Source: Streptomyces sp. ISL-96 (lineage in GTDB: Bacteria > Actinomycetota > Actinomycetes > Streptomycetales > Streptomycetaceae). From it: a DNA stretch of 36,444 bases. Below the pieces are notes generated by a model. That model was not told where the DNA came from. It saw only the letters and a program-made list of their open reading frames with translations, and did not search any database. The stretch is from contig NZ_JAGGPA010000070.1 in NCBI RefSeq assembly GCF_018614035.1, forward strand, positions 1-36,444, read 5' to 3'. How positions within the stretch are numbered: the first letter of the stretch is position 1; every line of letters starts with the position of its first letter. Positions 14,212 to 21,851 of the stretch are shown here, in pieces. Position numbers and translations under genes: made by a program.

Positions 14212-16188
14212 GTGTCAGACGTCCGTGTGTTCATCCAACGCGATTCCGAGCGGGAAGAGCGCGTGGTGACCACGGGCACTACGGCGGCGGAACTCTTCCC
14301 CGGTGAGCGCACCATCGTGGCCGCGCGCGTGGGCGGCGAGCTGAAGGACCTGGCGTACGTCGTCGCCGACGGCGAGGAGGTCGAGCCGGTCGAGATCTCC
14401 TCCGAGGACGGCCTGAACATCCTGCGCCACTCGACCGCGCACGTCATGGCGCAGGCCGTGCAGGAGCTCTTCCCCGAGGCGAAGCTCGGCATCGGCCCGC
14501 CGGTCAAGGACGGCTTCTACTACGACTTCGACGTCGAGAAGCCGTTCACGCCCGAGGATCTCAAGGCCATCGAGAAGAAGATGCAGGAGATCCAGAAGCG
14601 GGGCCAGCGCTTCTCGCGCCGCGTCGTCTCGGACGAGGCCGCGCGTGAGGAGCTGGCGGACGAGCCGTACAAGCTGGAGCTCATCGGCATCAAGGGCTCC
14701 GCTTCGACCGACGACGGCGCGAATGTCGAGGTGGGCGGCGGCGAGCTGACCATCTACGACAACCTGGACGCCAAGACCGGCGACCTGTGCTGGAAGGACC
14801 TGTGCCGTGGTCCGCACCTGCCGACCACCCGGAACATCCCGGCGTTCAAGCTCATGCGCAACGCCGCCGCCTACTGGCGCGGCAGCGAGAAGAACCCCAT
14901 GCTCCAGCGCATCTACGGCACCGCGTGGCCGTCGAAGGACGAGCTGAAGGCGCACCTGGAGTTCCTCGCCGAGGCCGAGAAGCGCGACCACCGCAAGCTC
15001 GGCTCCGAGTTGGACCTCTTCTCGATCCCCGAGCAGATCGGCTCGGGCCTCGCGGTCTTCCACCCCAAGGGCGGCATCATCCGCCGGGTCATGGAGGACT
15101 ACTCGCGCCGCCGGCACGAGGAGGAGGGGTACGAGTTCGTCTACACCCCGCACGCGACCAAGGGGAAGCTCTTCGAGACCTCGGGTCACCTGGACTGGTA
15201 CGCCGACGGCATGTACCCGCCCATGCAGCTCGACGAGGGCACGGACTACTACCTCAAGCCCATGAACTGCCCGATGCACAACCTGATCTTCGACGCGCGG
15301 GGCCGGTCCTACCGTGAACTGCCGCTGCGCCTCTTCGAGTTCGGGACCGTGTACCGGTACGAGAAGTCGGGCGTCGTGCACGGCCTGACCCGGGCCCGCG
15401 GTTTCACGCAGGACGACGCGCACATCTACTGCACCAAGGAGCAGATGGCGGAGGAGCTCGACCGTACGCTCACCTTCGTCCTCGGTCTGCTGCGCGACTA
15501 CGGCCTGACCGACTTCTACCTGGAGCTGTCCACCAAGGACCCGGAGAAGTTCGTCGGCTCGGACGAGATCTGGGAAGAGGCCACCGAGACCCTGCGCCAG
15601 GTCGCCGAGAAGCAGGGTCTGCCGCTGGTCCCGGACCCGGGCGGCGCGGCCTTCTACGGCCCGAAGATCTCGGTCCAGGCCCGCGATGCCATCGGCCGTA
15701 CGTGGCAGATGTCGACAGTCCAGCTCGACTTCAACCTGCCTGAGCGCTTCAACCTGGAGTACACCGGCCCCGACGGCAGCAAGCAGCGTCCGGTGATGAT
15801 CCACCGCGCACTGTTCGGCTCCATCGAGCGGTTCTTCGCGGTGCTGCTCGAGCACTACGCGGGTGCGTTCCCGGTGTGGCTGGCTCCGGTGCAGGCGGTC
15901 GGCATCCCGATTGGCGACGCGCACATTCCGTACCTTCAGGAGTTCGCCGCCGAGGCGAAGAAGAAGGGGCTCCGGGTCGACGTGGACGCCTCCTCGGACC
16001 GTATGCAGAAGAAGATCAGGAATCAGCAGAAGCAGAAGGTTCCGTTCATGATCATCGTCGGTGACGAGGACATGAGCGCGGGCACGGTGTCGTTCCGGTA
16101 CCGCGACGGGTCCCAGGAGAACGGCATCCCGCGTGACCAGGCGCTGGCGAAGCTCGTTGACGTGGTGGAGCGCCGGGTGCAGGTGTGA
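14212..16188 (+). CDS. thrS: Threonyl-tRNA synthetase
   Basis: Class II synthetase of 658 residues charging tRNA-Thr; all expected domains are present. An N-terminal TGS domain (about 1-60) precedes the editing domain with HSTAH (His73, His77) and CRGPH (Cys198, His202), which removes mischarged serine. The catalytic core contains the zinc cysteine of MNCPMH, motif 2 YRYEKSGVVHGLTRARGFTQ with DDAHIYC, and motif 3 PVMIHRALFGSIERF. The anticodon-binding domain starts near PVWLAPVQAVGIPIGDAH. The GTG start has AGGAG 6 nt upstream. The stop codon at 16186-16188 is followed one base later by a CRISPR-like repeat. thrS followed by a HIT gene is conserved in actinobacteria. Confidence 0.98.
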   Translation: MSDVRVFIQRDSEREERVVTTGTTAAELFPGERTIVAARVGGELKDLAYVVADGEEVEPVEISSEDGLNILRHSTAHVMAQAVQELFPEAKLGIGPPVKDGFYYDFDVEKPFTPEDLKAIEKKMQEIQKRGQRFSRRVVSDEAAREELADEPYKLELIGIKGSASTDDGANVEVGGGELTIYDNLDAKTGDLCWKDLCRGPHLPTTRNIPAFKLMRNAAAYWRGSEKNPMLQRIYGTAWPSKDELKAHLEFLAEAEKRDHRKLGSELDLFSIPEQIGSGLAVFHPKGGIIRRVMEDYSRRRHEEEGYEFVYTPHATKGKLFETSGHLDWYADGMYPPMQLDEGTDYYLKPMNCPMHNLIFDARGRSYRELPLRLFEFGTVYRYEKSGVVHGLTRARGFTQDDAHIYCTKEQMAEELDRTLTFVLGLLRDYGLTDFYLELSTKDPEKFVGSDEIWEEATETLRQVAEKQGLPLVPDPGGAAFYGPKISVQARDAIGRTWQMSTVQLDFNLPERFNLEYTGPDGSKQRPVMIHRALFGSIERFFAVLLEHYAGAFPVWLAPVQAVGIPIGDAHIPYLQEFAAEAKKKGLRVDVDASSDRMQKKIRNQQKQKVPFMIIVGDEDMSAGTVSFRYRDGSQENGIPRDQALAKLVDVVERRVQV

Positions 16189-16189
16189 C

Positions 16190-16279
16190 ATGGTCCCCGC
16201 GTAAGCGGGGGTGATCCGGACGCTATCGGTCGCACATGACAGATGCCGACCAGTTCCCCGCACGCGCGGGGGTTTTCGA
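16190..16279 (+). CRISPR. Two-repeat, one-spacer type I-E-like CRISPR relic
   Basis: Repeat 1 (16190-16218) and repeat 2 (16251-16279) are each 29 nt long with a 32-nt spacer (16219-16250), exactly the 61-nt period of type I-E arrays. Repeat 1 starts ATGGTCCCCGCG and ends GCGGGGGTGATCCG, close to the I-E form known from actinobacteria, with a CCCCGC-GTAA-GCGGGG stem. Repeat 2 (CAGTTCCCCGCACGCGCGGG...) keeps the perfect CCCCGC/GCGGGG stem but has decayed at its 3' end, as leader-distal repeats do. No leader fits between the thrS stop and repeat 1, and there are no cas genes in the window. Repeat 2 is followed by TTTT inside its end, so it may also act as the thrS terminator. Two unrelated hairpins are the main alternative. 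Confidence 0.55.
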
Positions 16280-16333
16280 GGGGCGGTCCCATCCGGGGCC
16301 GCCCCTCGCCGCTTGTCCTGCCGCCCCAGGGAA

Positions 16334-16339
16334 TATGCT
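16334..16339 (+). promoter_or_regulatory. -10 element of the HIT gene (leaderless)
   Basis: TATGCT, 7 nt, then ATG at 16347, without a ribosome site. TTGTCC at 16313-16318 could be the -35 at a short 15-nt spacing. Confidence 0.6.
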
Positions 16340-16346
16340 GGCCCGC

Positions 16347-16895
16347 ATGACGATTGAGCCGGAGCAGCAGATCGGAGTCGGGACGCCGGACGCGTTCCAG
16401 CGCCTGTGGACGCCCCACCGGATGGCGTACATCCAGGGGGAGAACAAGCCGACCGGTCCGGGGGCCGAGGACGGCTGCCCGTTCTGCTCGATTCCGGCGA
16501 AGTCCGACGAGGACGGGCTCGTCATCGCGCGCGGTGAGCAGGTGTACGCGGTGCTGAATCTTTACCCGTACACCGGCGGGCACCTGATGGTCGTCCCGTA
16601 CCGCCATGTCGCCGACTACACGGACCTGGACGACGCCGAGACCGCCGAGCTGGCTTCCTTCACCAAGCGTGCGATGACCGCGCTGCGGACGGCCTCCGGC
16701 GCCCAGGGGTTCAACATCGGGATGAACCAGGGTGCCGTCGCCGGGGCGGGTATCGCGGCGCATCTGCACCAGCACCTCGTGCCGCGCTGGGGCGGGGACA
16801 CGAACTTCATGCCGGTCGTCGGGCACACCAAGGTGCTGCCGCAGCTGCTGGGGGACACCCGCAAGATGCTGGCCGATGCCTGGCCGGCCGCCTGA
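16347..16895 (+). CDS. HIT-family hydrolase, Ap4A phosphorylase type
   Basis: A 182-residue histidine-triad protein. The triad HLHQHLVPRW (His139, His141, His143) is intact, and CPFCSIP forms half of a zinc site typical of this branch. The Mycobacterium tuberculosis protein in the same position, between thrS and pgsA, is known as an Ap4A phosphorylase. That enzyme splits diadenosine tetraphosphate, which synthetases such as ThrRS make as a by-product. The same activity is likely here (inference from synteny and motif). The start follows a -10 hexamer by 7 nt. An in-frame start at 16236 would read through the CRISPR-like spacer and repeat and is rejected. Convergent with the next gene. Confidence 0.92.
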   Translation: MTIEPEQQIGVGTPDAFQRLWTPHRMAYIQGENKPTGPGAEDGCPFCSIPAKSDEDGLVIARGEQVYAVLNLYPYTGGHLMVVPYRHVADYTDLDDAETAELASFTKRAMTALRTASGAQGFNIGMNQGAVAGAGIAAHLHQHLVPRWGGDTNFMPVVGHTKVLPQLLGDTRKMLADAWPAA

Positions 16896-16925
16896 CCCAC
16901 GGGCGCCCCCGCCCCCGGCCCTGTA

Positions 16926-18593
16926 TTACGCGTCGTAAACGTCGGCCTGCCTCGGCGCCGCGTCCTGCACCAGGCCGCTGAGGATCAGCGAACGGTTGCT
17001 GAAGCGGTCGGTGTCCACGCCGTGGTCGTCGAGCACGCGGATGGCCGCCGCGTGGACGACGCGCAGTACGGGCGTGGCCGCGCGCATCGCGTCGTCGGCC
17101 ATGAAGCGGTGCCGCCAGGGCTTCTCCGCCCAGGCGTGCCGCAGGCCGAAGGGCTCCGGGAGCACGATCTTGCCGCCGAAGTAGTCGAGGATCGGCGGGA
17201 ACCAGGTGAACGGTGCGCGGACGGCCAGGCGTACCACTTCGTTCGCGTCGACGAGCGGCAGCTTCTTGTCCACCGTCTCCCAGAATTTGACCGGCTTGCT
17301 CACGGTCACCGTCTTGGCCGCGGGCTTTGTGGTGAAGAGCGAGTGGACCGGCCCCAGCGCGTGGCCCGTGACCTCGATGCGCAGCGTCTCGTGCAGCACC
17401 GTGACGGTGATCAGCATGGTGATGATCAGCTGGCCGTCCCAGAGTGTGAACTGCACGCCCAGATAGTGGCGGTTTCCGGCGCCGAACTGCTGCTCGTTGC
17501 AGATCCGCTGTATCTCGTGGCCCTTGGTCTGGAACGCGTCGACGTCCTGCCCGTCGGGCCGGGTCACCTCGGCCGCGTTCTCGCCGATCGGGGCGACGAT
17601 CCAGTGCCGTACGGACGGCTTCGGGAAGCCGCCGGTGTGCAGGGGGCCGCGCTCCAGCATGCGCAGCTGGTCGTGGATCGCGCGTATGACGTCCCAGCTG
17701 CGGAAACCGTGGATCTCCTTGCCGGGGTCCCGTGAGACGAGCTCTTCGGCGAGCTGCCAGCTGCCCCATCGGGTGCCCATGCCGAGTATTCCCTTGGGCC
17801 CCGCGTAGAAGACCGAGTTGCTGTACTGCTCGGCGGTGAGCTTGGCGAGCGACTGGCGCAGCTGCTCGGCGGCCGACTCGTTGGGGTCGCGCGGTACGGC
17901 TTCCGGGATCTTGGCGCCCACGCCGCCGCCCGACAGCAGGGCCTCCCAGCGGGCCCGCATGTCGTTGGCCGTGGACTCGCTGATCTGCTTCGCCCACAGC
18001 CAGCCGATGATCGGCGCGACGAGCATCGCCCGCAGGTAGATCGCCCAGAAGCCGCCGAAGGGCAGCTTGACGAGGGCGATCACGGCGAGTCCGCCGACGG
18101 CGACCAGGGCGGCGGTGGCGAAGGCGCCGGCCCGTTTGTCCTTGGAGCCCGCGATCGTACGGCGCAGCTGGAAGACGCCCAGCCAGATGAGCAGACCGGG
18201 CAGGAAGGCCAGGCCGAAGAGTGCCATGACGCCGGTGAGTTTCGCGTCCCGTTCCTTGCGGATGCGGGTCGCGGCGAGGCAGTGCTCGACGACGGTCTGC
18301 GGTTCGGTGCCGAAGGACTGGATGAGCGCCTTGCGGGCCCCGCCGAGCATGCGTACCTGCACGGCGCGTGAGAAGGCCTCGCCGAGGTTCGGTTCGAGGA
18401 GGGAGAGCTTGCCCTTCTTCACCTCGGACTTGTGCCATTCGCTGTCCGCTTTGAGGATCTCGGTGACCGGGCTGTCGCGGTACGCCGCCGAGGCGAGGGC
18501 CTGTGTCGCCGCCGTCTGGCCCGCCGATCCCTGGAGCGGGACCTGCGCCCCCGGTGAGAAGTCGAACCCGTCATCCGCCACTGCTGCCCCCAT
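16926..18593 (-). CDS. Multi-pass membrane protein, unknown function
   Basis: A 555-residue protein without a recognised domain. The soluble N-terminus (about 1-115) is followed by hydrophobic helices (TGVMALFGLAFLPGLLIWLG; ATAALVAVGGLAVIALVKLP; YLRAMLVAPIIGWLWA). A long hydrophilic middle follows, rich in Gly, Trp and charged residues (SNSVFYAGPKGILGMG, GIRWGSWQLAEEL-like). Next is another helix (LIITMLITVTVLHETLRIEV) and a C-terminal region ending QADVYDA. The start is set at the ATG ending at 18593, where TTGGGA-17-TTACGT-6 precedes it. An in-frame ATG ending at 18659 would add 22 residues. It interrupts the thrS-pgsA synteny on the opposite strand and is seen beside the EF-G-like gene. 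Confidence 0.82.
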   Translation of the reverse strand: MGAAVADDGFDFSPGAQVPLQGSAGQTAATQALASAAYRDSPVTEILKADSEWHKSEVKKGKLSLLEPNLGEAFSRAVQVRMLGGARKALIQSFGTEPQTVVEHCLAATRIRKERDAKLTGVMALFGLAFLPGLLIWLGVFQLRRTIAGSKDKRAGAFATAALVAVGGLAVIALVKLPFGGFWAIYLRAMLVAPIIGWLWAKQISESTANDMRARWEALLSGGGVGAKIPEAVPRDPNESAAEQLRQSLAKLTAEQYSNSVFYAGPKGILGMGTRWGSWQLAEELVSRDPGKEIHGFRSWDVIRAIHDQLRMLERGPLHTGGFPKPSVRHWIVAPIGENAAEVTRPDGQDVDAFQTKGHEIQRICNEQQFGAGNRHYLGVQFTLWDGQLIITMLITVTVLHETLRIEVTGHALGPVHSLFTTKPAAKTVTVSKPVKFWETVDKKLPLVDANEVVRLAVRAPFTWFPPILDYFGGKIVLPEPFGLRHAWAEKPWRHRFMADDAMRAATPVLRVVHAAAIRVLDDHGVDTDRFSNRSLILSGLVQDAAPRQADVYDA

Positions 18594-18599
18594 CGCCGC

Positions 18600-18628
18600 A
18601 CGTAACCGCCCCTGCGGCCTGTTCCCAA
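18600..18628 (-). promoter_or_regulatory. Promoter of the membrane protein gene (leaderless)
   Basis: Minus strand: TTGGGA (18623-18628), 17-nt spacer, TTACGT (18600-18605), then 6 nt to the ATG. It supports the shorter start. Confidence 0.5.
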
Positions 18629-18672
18629 CTGCTTGTCCAGTAGTGTCCCTGCCCGTCATGGGACAGTGAAAT

Positions 18673-18704
18673 GCCGCCCGCCGCAAGAGATTTGGGCGGG
18701 CGGC
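18673..18704 (-). terminator. Terminator of the EF-G-like gene
   Basis: Perfect 10-bp stem (GCCGCCCGCC/GGCGGGCGGC), 12-nt loop, followed on the minus strand by ATTTC. It lies 16 nt after the EF-G-like stop. Confidence 0.65.
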
Positions 18705-18719
18705 CTGTCAACTATGGGC

Positions 18720-20921
18720 CTATGTTCCCTTTTCGGCCTGTTCGCGTATTTTGCCCGCGAGCTGGGGCGGCATCGGTTCGTGGCGGGCGTACGAGCGGCT
18801 GAACCGTCCGGTGCCGTGCGAGACCGACCGCAGGTCCAGGGCGTACCTTCCGAGTTCGATCTCCGGAACCTCGGCCCGTACGAGCGTGCGCCCCTGCCCG
18901 CCCGCCTGCTCGGTTCCGACCACCCGGCCCCGCCGTCCCGACAGGTCGCTCATGACCGGCCCGACGTACTGGTCGGGCACCAGCACCAGCACCTCGGCGA
19001 CCGGCTCGAGGAGATGGATCTTCGCGTCGGCCGCCGCCTCGCGCAGCGCCAGCGCGCCCGCCGTCTGGAACGCCGCGTCGGAGGAGTCGACCGAGTGGGC
19101 CTTTCCGTCGAGCAGCGTGACGCGTACGTCCACGAGCGGGTAGCCGGCGGCGACCCCACGTGCCGCCTGGGCGCGTACGCCCTTCTCGACGGACGGAATG
19201 AACTGGCGTGGTACCGCGCCGCCCACCACCTTGTCGACGAACTCGATGCCGCTGCCCGGCGGCAGTGGCTCCACCTCGATCTCGCAGATCGCGTACTGGC
19301 CGTGGCCGCCGGACTGCTTCACATGCCGCCCGCGGCCGACCGCGCCGGCGCCGAACGTCTCGCGCAGCGACACCTTGTGGGGTACGACGTCCACCCGCAC
19401 CCCGTACCGGCTGCGCAGCCGCTCCAGCGCCACGTCGCGGTGCGCCTCGCCCAGGCACCACAGCACCAGCTGGCGGGTGTCCTGGGTCTGCTCCAGGCGC
19501 ATCGTCGGGTCCTCGGCGACCAGCCGGGCCAGCCCCTGGGAGAGCTTGTCCTCGTCCGCCTTGCTGTGCGCCTGGATGGCGAGCGGCAGCAGCGGGTCGG
19601 GCATGGTCCACGGTTCCATCAGCAGCGGGTCGTCCTTCGCGGACAGGGTGTCCCCGGTCTCCGCGCGCATCAGCTTCGCGACGCTGGCGATGTCGCCCGC
19701 GATGCAGCGGTTCAGGGTCCGCTGGTGCTTGCCGAACGGGGAGGACAGCGCGCCGATCCGCTCGTCCACGTCGTGGTCCTCGTGGCCCCGGTCCGTGAGG
19801 CCGTGCCCCGACACGTGCACCGTCTCATCGGGCCGCAGGGTCCCGGAGAAGACCCGCACCAGGCTGACCCGCCCGACGTACGGGTCGGACGCCGTCTTGA
19901 CGACCTCGGCGGCCAGCGGCCCGTCGGGGTCGCACGTGACCGCCGGGCGGGGCCTGCCGTCGGGGGTCGTGACCACCGGCGCCTCGCGCTCGACAGGCGT
20001 CGGGAAACCACCGGTGATCAGCTCCAGCAGCTCGATCGTGCCGATGCCCTCGCGGGTCCCCTCGGCCGCCGGCGCGGCGGCCAGTACCGGATGGAAGGTG
20101 CCGCGCGCGACGGCTCGTTCCAGGTCGTCGACGAGCGTCTTGTAGTCGATCTCCTCGCCGCCGAGATAGCGGTCCATGAGGGTCTCGTCCTCGCTCTCGG
20201 CGATGATCCCCTCGATCAGCCGGTCGCGTGCCTCCGCGATCCGGGGCAGCTGCTCCCCGTCCGGCGGGGTGTCCTTCCGCTCGCCGGAGGAGTAGTCGAA
20301 TATCCGTTGCGAGAGCAGGCCGACGAGCCCCTTCACCGGGGCGTGCCCGTCCGGTCCCTTGGGCCCGTACAGCGGCAGATACAGCGGCAGTACGGCGTCG
20401 GGGTCGTCGCCGCCGAAGGTCTGCGCGCAGACCCGGGTCATCTCGTCGAAGTCGGACCTGGCCGCTTCGAGGTGGGTGAAGACAATCGCCCGCGGCATGC
20501 CGACGGCGGCGCACTCCTCCCACACCATCCGGGTCGAGCCGTCCACGCCGTCCGATGCCGAGACGACGAAGAGGGCGGCGTCAGCCGCCCGCAGACCGGC
20601 CCGGAGCTCCCCGACGAAGTCGGCGTATCCGGGAGTGTCGATCAGATTGATCTTTACGCCGCCCCACTCGACGGGGACCAGCGACAGCTGCACCGAACGC
20701 TGCTGCCGGTGCTCGATCTCGTCGTAGTCGGAGACGGTCGTGCCGTCCTCGACGCGGCCCGCCCGGTTGACCGCTCCCGCCGCCAGCGCGAGGGCCTCGG
20801 CCAGGGTGGTCTTTCCGGATCCGCTGTGGCCGACCAGCACGACGTTGCGTACGGACGCGGGCCGGTCGGCCGCTACTGCCCTGCCGGCGGCCCCGGGGTG
20901 TGAATGCGTCTTGTCGCCCAT
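18720..20921 (-). CDS. Elongation factor G-like GTPase (EF-G2 type)
   Basis: A 733-residue translational GTPase paralogue with the EF-G domain order: G domain, domain II (GRVSLVRVFSGTLRPDETV), III, IV (VSLRETFGAG...KQSGGHGQYA) and V (LLEPVAEVLVLVPDQYVG). The P-loop is GHSGSGKTT (31-39). Two GTPase positions are unusual: switch II reads DTPGYADF, with Tyr where EF-G has the catalytic His, and the NKxD guanine-specificity motif is THLE (149-152). EF-G2 of mycobacteria has been reported to lack ribosome-dependent GTPase activity, which would agree. So it is probably not the main translocase but a regulatory or stress ribosome factor. The ATG ending at 20921 has GGGAGG 7 nt upstream; longer in-frame starts are less likely. 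Confidence 0.92.
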   Translation of the reverse strand: MGDKTHSHPGAAGRAVAADRPASVRNVVLVGHSGSGKTTLAEALALAAGAVNRAGRVEDGTTVSDYDEIEHRQQRSVQLSLVPVEWGGVKINLIDTPGYADFVGELRAGLRAADAALFVVSASDGVDGSTRMVWEECAAVGMPRAIVFTHLEAARSDFDEMTRVCAQTFGGDDPDAVLPLYLPLYGPKGPDGHAPVKGLVGLLSQRIFDYSSGERKDTPPDGEQLPRIAEARDRLIEGIIAESEDETLMDRYLGGEEIDYKTLVDDLERAVARGTFHPVLAAAPAAEGTREGIGTIELLELITGGFPTPVEREAPVVTTPDGRPRPAVTCDPDGPLAAEVVKTASDPYVGRVSLVRVFSGTLRPDETVHVSGHGLTDRGHEDHDVDERIGALSSPFGKHQRTLNRCIAGDIASVAKLMRAETGDTLSAKDDPLLMEPWTMPDPLLPLAIQAHSKADEDKLSQGLARLVAEDPTMRLEQTQDTRQLVLWCLGEAHRDVALERLRSRYGVRVDVVPHKVSLRETFGAGAVGRGRHVKQSGGHGQYAICEIEVEPLPPGSGIEFVDKVVGGAVPRQFIPSVEKGVRAQAARGVAAGYPLVDVRVTLLDGKAHSVDSSDAAFQTAGALALREAAADAKIHLLEPVAEVLVLVPDQYVGPVMSDLSGRRGRVVGTEQAGGQGRTLVRAEVPEIELGRYALDLRSVSHGTGRFSRSYARHEPMPPQLAGKIREQAEKGT

Positions 20922-21119
20922 GATTCTGCCTCCCATTTCGAGCACGGTGAGGAGAGGGGGCGCGGACATGTGGGAGCCGCAGTGGCGAGGCGACACCAGT
21001 GACGCCCGCGGTCTTTCGAGCTTTCCACTCGCGCCACGGCACGTCCATACGTAGTACGCGACCGAGAGGCGCCAGGAGGCCCTGTGACGGCCCGGCGATG
21101 CCCCGGCAGTCTCCCGGGA

Positions 21120-21137
21120 CCATCGTCGCTACGATGG
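21120..21137. promoter_or_regulatory. Inverted repeat over the likely pgsA -10
   Basis: CCATCGT-CGCT-ACGATGG, a perfect 7-bp repeat overlapping TACGAT (21130-21135), the best -10 upstream of pgsA. It lies in the largest gap of the window (267 bp), between the divergent EF-G-like and pgsA genes, in which I see no other feature. Confidence 0.4.
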
Positions 21138-21188
21138 GCCAGCCGGTAGCCATAGGGGCCACACGGCCACCGAACCCTCGGGAAGGCC

Positions 21189-21851
21189 ATGCTGAACAAG
21201 TACGCGCGTGCATTCTTTACGCGTGTCCTCACACCGTTCGCCGCGTTTCTGCTCCGCCGTGGGGTGAGCCCCGACGCGGTGACGCTCATCGGTACGGCCG
21301 GAGTGATGGCGGGTGCGCTGGCCTTCTTCCCCCGGGGAGAGTTCTTCTGGGGCACGATCGTCATCACGCTCTTCGTCTTCTCCGACCTCGTCGACGGCAA
21401 TATGGCGAGGCAGGCGGGGGTTTCGAGCCGCTGGGGCGCGTTCCTGGACTCGACGCTCGACCGGGTCGCCGACTCGGCCGTCTTCGGGGGCATCGCGCTC
21501 TGGTACGCGGGCACCGGCAACGACAACGTCCTGTGCGCGGTCGCCATCTTCTGCCTGGCCAGTGGACAGGTCGTCTCGTACACCAAGGCACGGGGCGAGG
21601 CGATCGGCCTGCCGGTCGCGGTCAACGGCCTGGTGGAGCGCGCCGAACGGCTCGTCATCACGCTGGTCGCCGCGGGGCTCGCCGGATTCCACGACTTCGG
21701 GGTGCCCGGCATCGACGTACTGCTGCCCATCGCCCTGTGGGTCGTGGCCGTGGGTAGCCTGGTGACGCTGGGCCAGCGCGTCGTGACCGTACGCCGGGAA
21801 GCGGCGGAGGCCGACGCCGCTGCCACGCCGGGAAGTGAGGCGACGTCGTGA
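21189..21851 (+). CDS. pgsA: Phosphatidylinositol phosphate synthase (CDP-alcohol transferase)
   Basis: A 220-residue integral membrane enzyme joining CDP-diacylglycerol and inositol 1-phosphate to form phosphatidylinositol phosphate, the lipid base for PIMs. The CDP-alcohol phosphotransferase motif D-x2-D-G-x2-A-R-x8-G-x3-D-x3-D is complete: SDLVDGNMAR through FLDSTLD, with Asp66, Asp69, Asp87 and Asp91. Six helices can be followed, and the tail is polar. The neighbours (PIM acyltransferase and PimA in the same order as in Mycobacterium) argue for inositol and against glycerol phosphate as acceptor. The start has GGGAAGG only 2 nt upstream, a tight spacing. The stop overlaps the next gene by four bases (GTGA). 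Confidence 0.95.
   Translation: MLNKYARAFFTRVLTPFAAFLLRRGVSPDAVTLIGTAGVMAGALAFFPRGEFFWGTIVITLFVFSDLVDGNMARQAGVSSRWGAFLDSTLDRVADSAVFGGIALWYAGTGNDNVLCAVAIFCLASGQVVSYTKARGEAIGLPVAVNGLVERAERLVITLVAAGLAGFHDFGVPGIDVLLPIALWVVAVGSLVTLGQRVVTVRREAAEADAAATPGSEATS

Noticed and set aside
16313..16339. TTGTCC upstream of the HIT gene as a second RecA-NDp promoter
   Set aside because: The base after TTGTC is C, not A/G, and the distance to the -10 is 15 nt, not 11; it does not fit the consensus.
16236..16346. N-terminal extension of the HIT protein
   Set aside because: It would translate part of the CRISPR-like spacer and repeat, lacks a ribosome site and precedes a clear -10; the family sequence begins after 16347.
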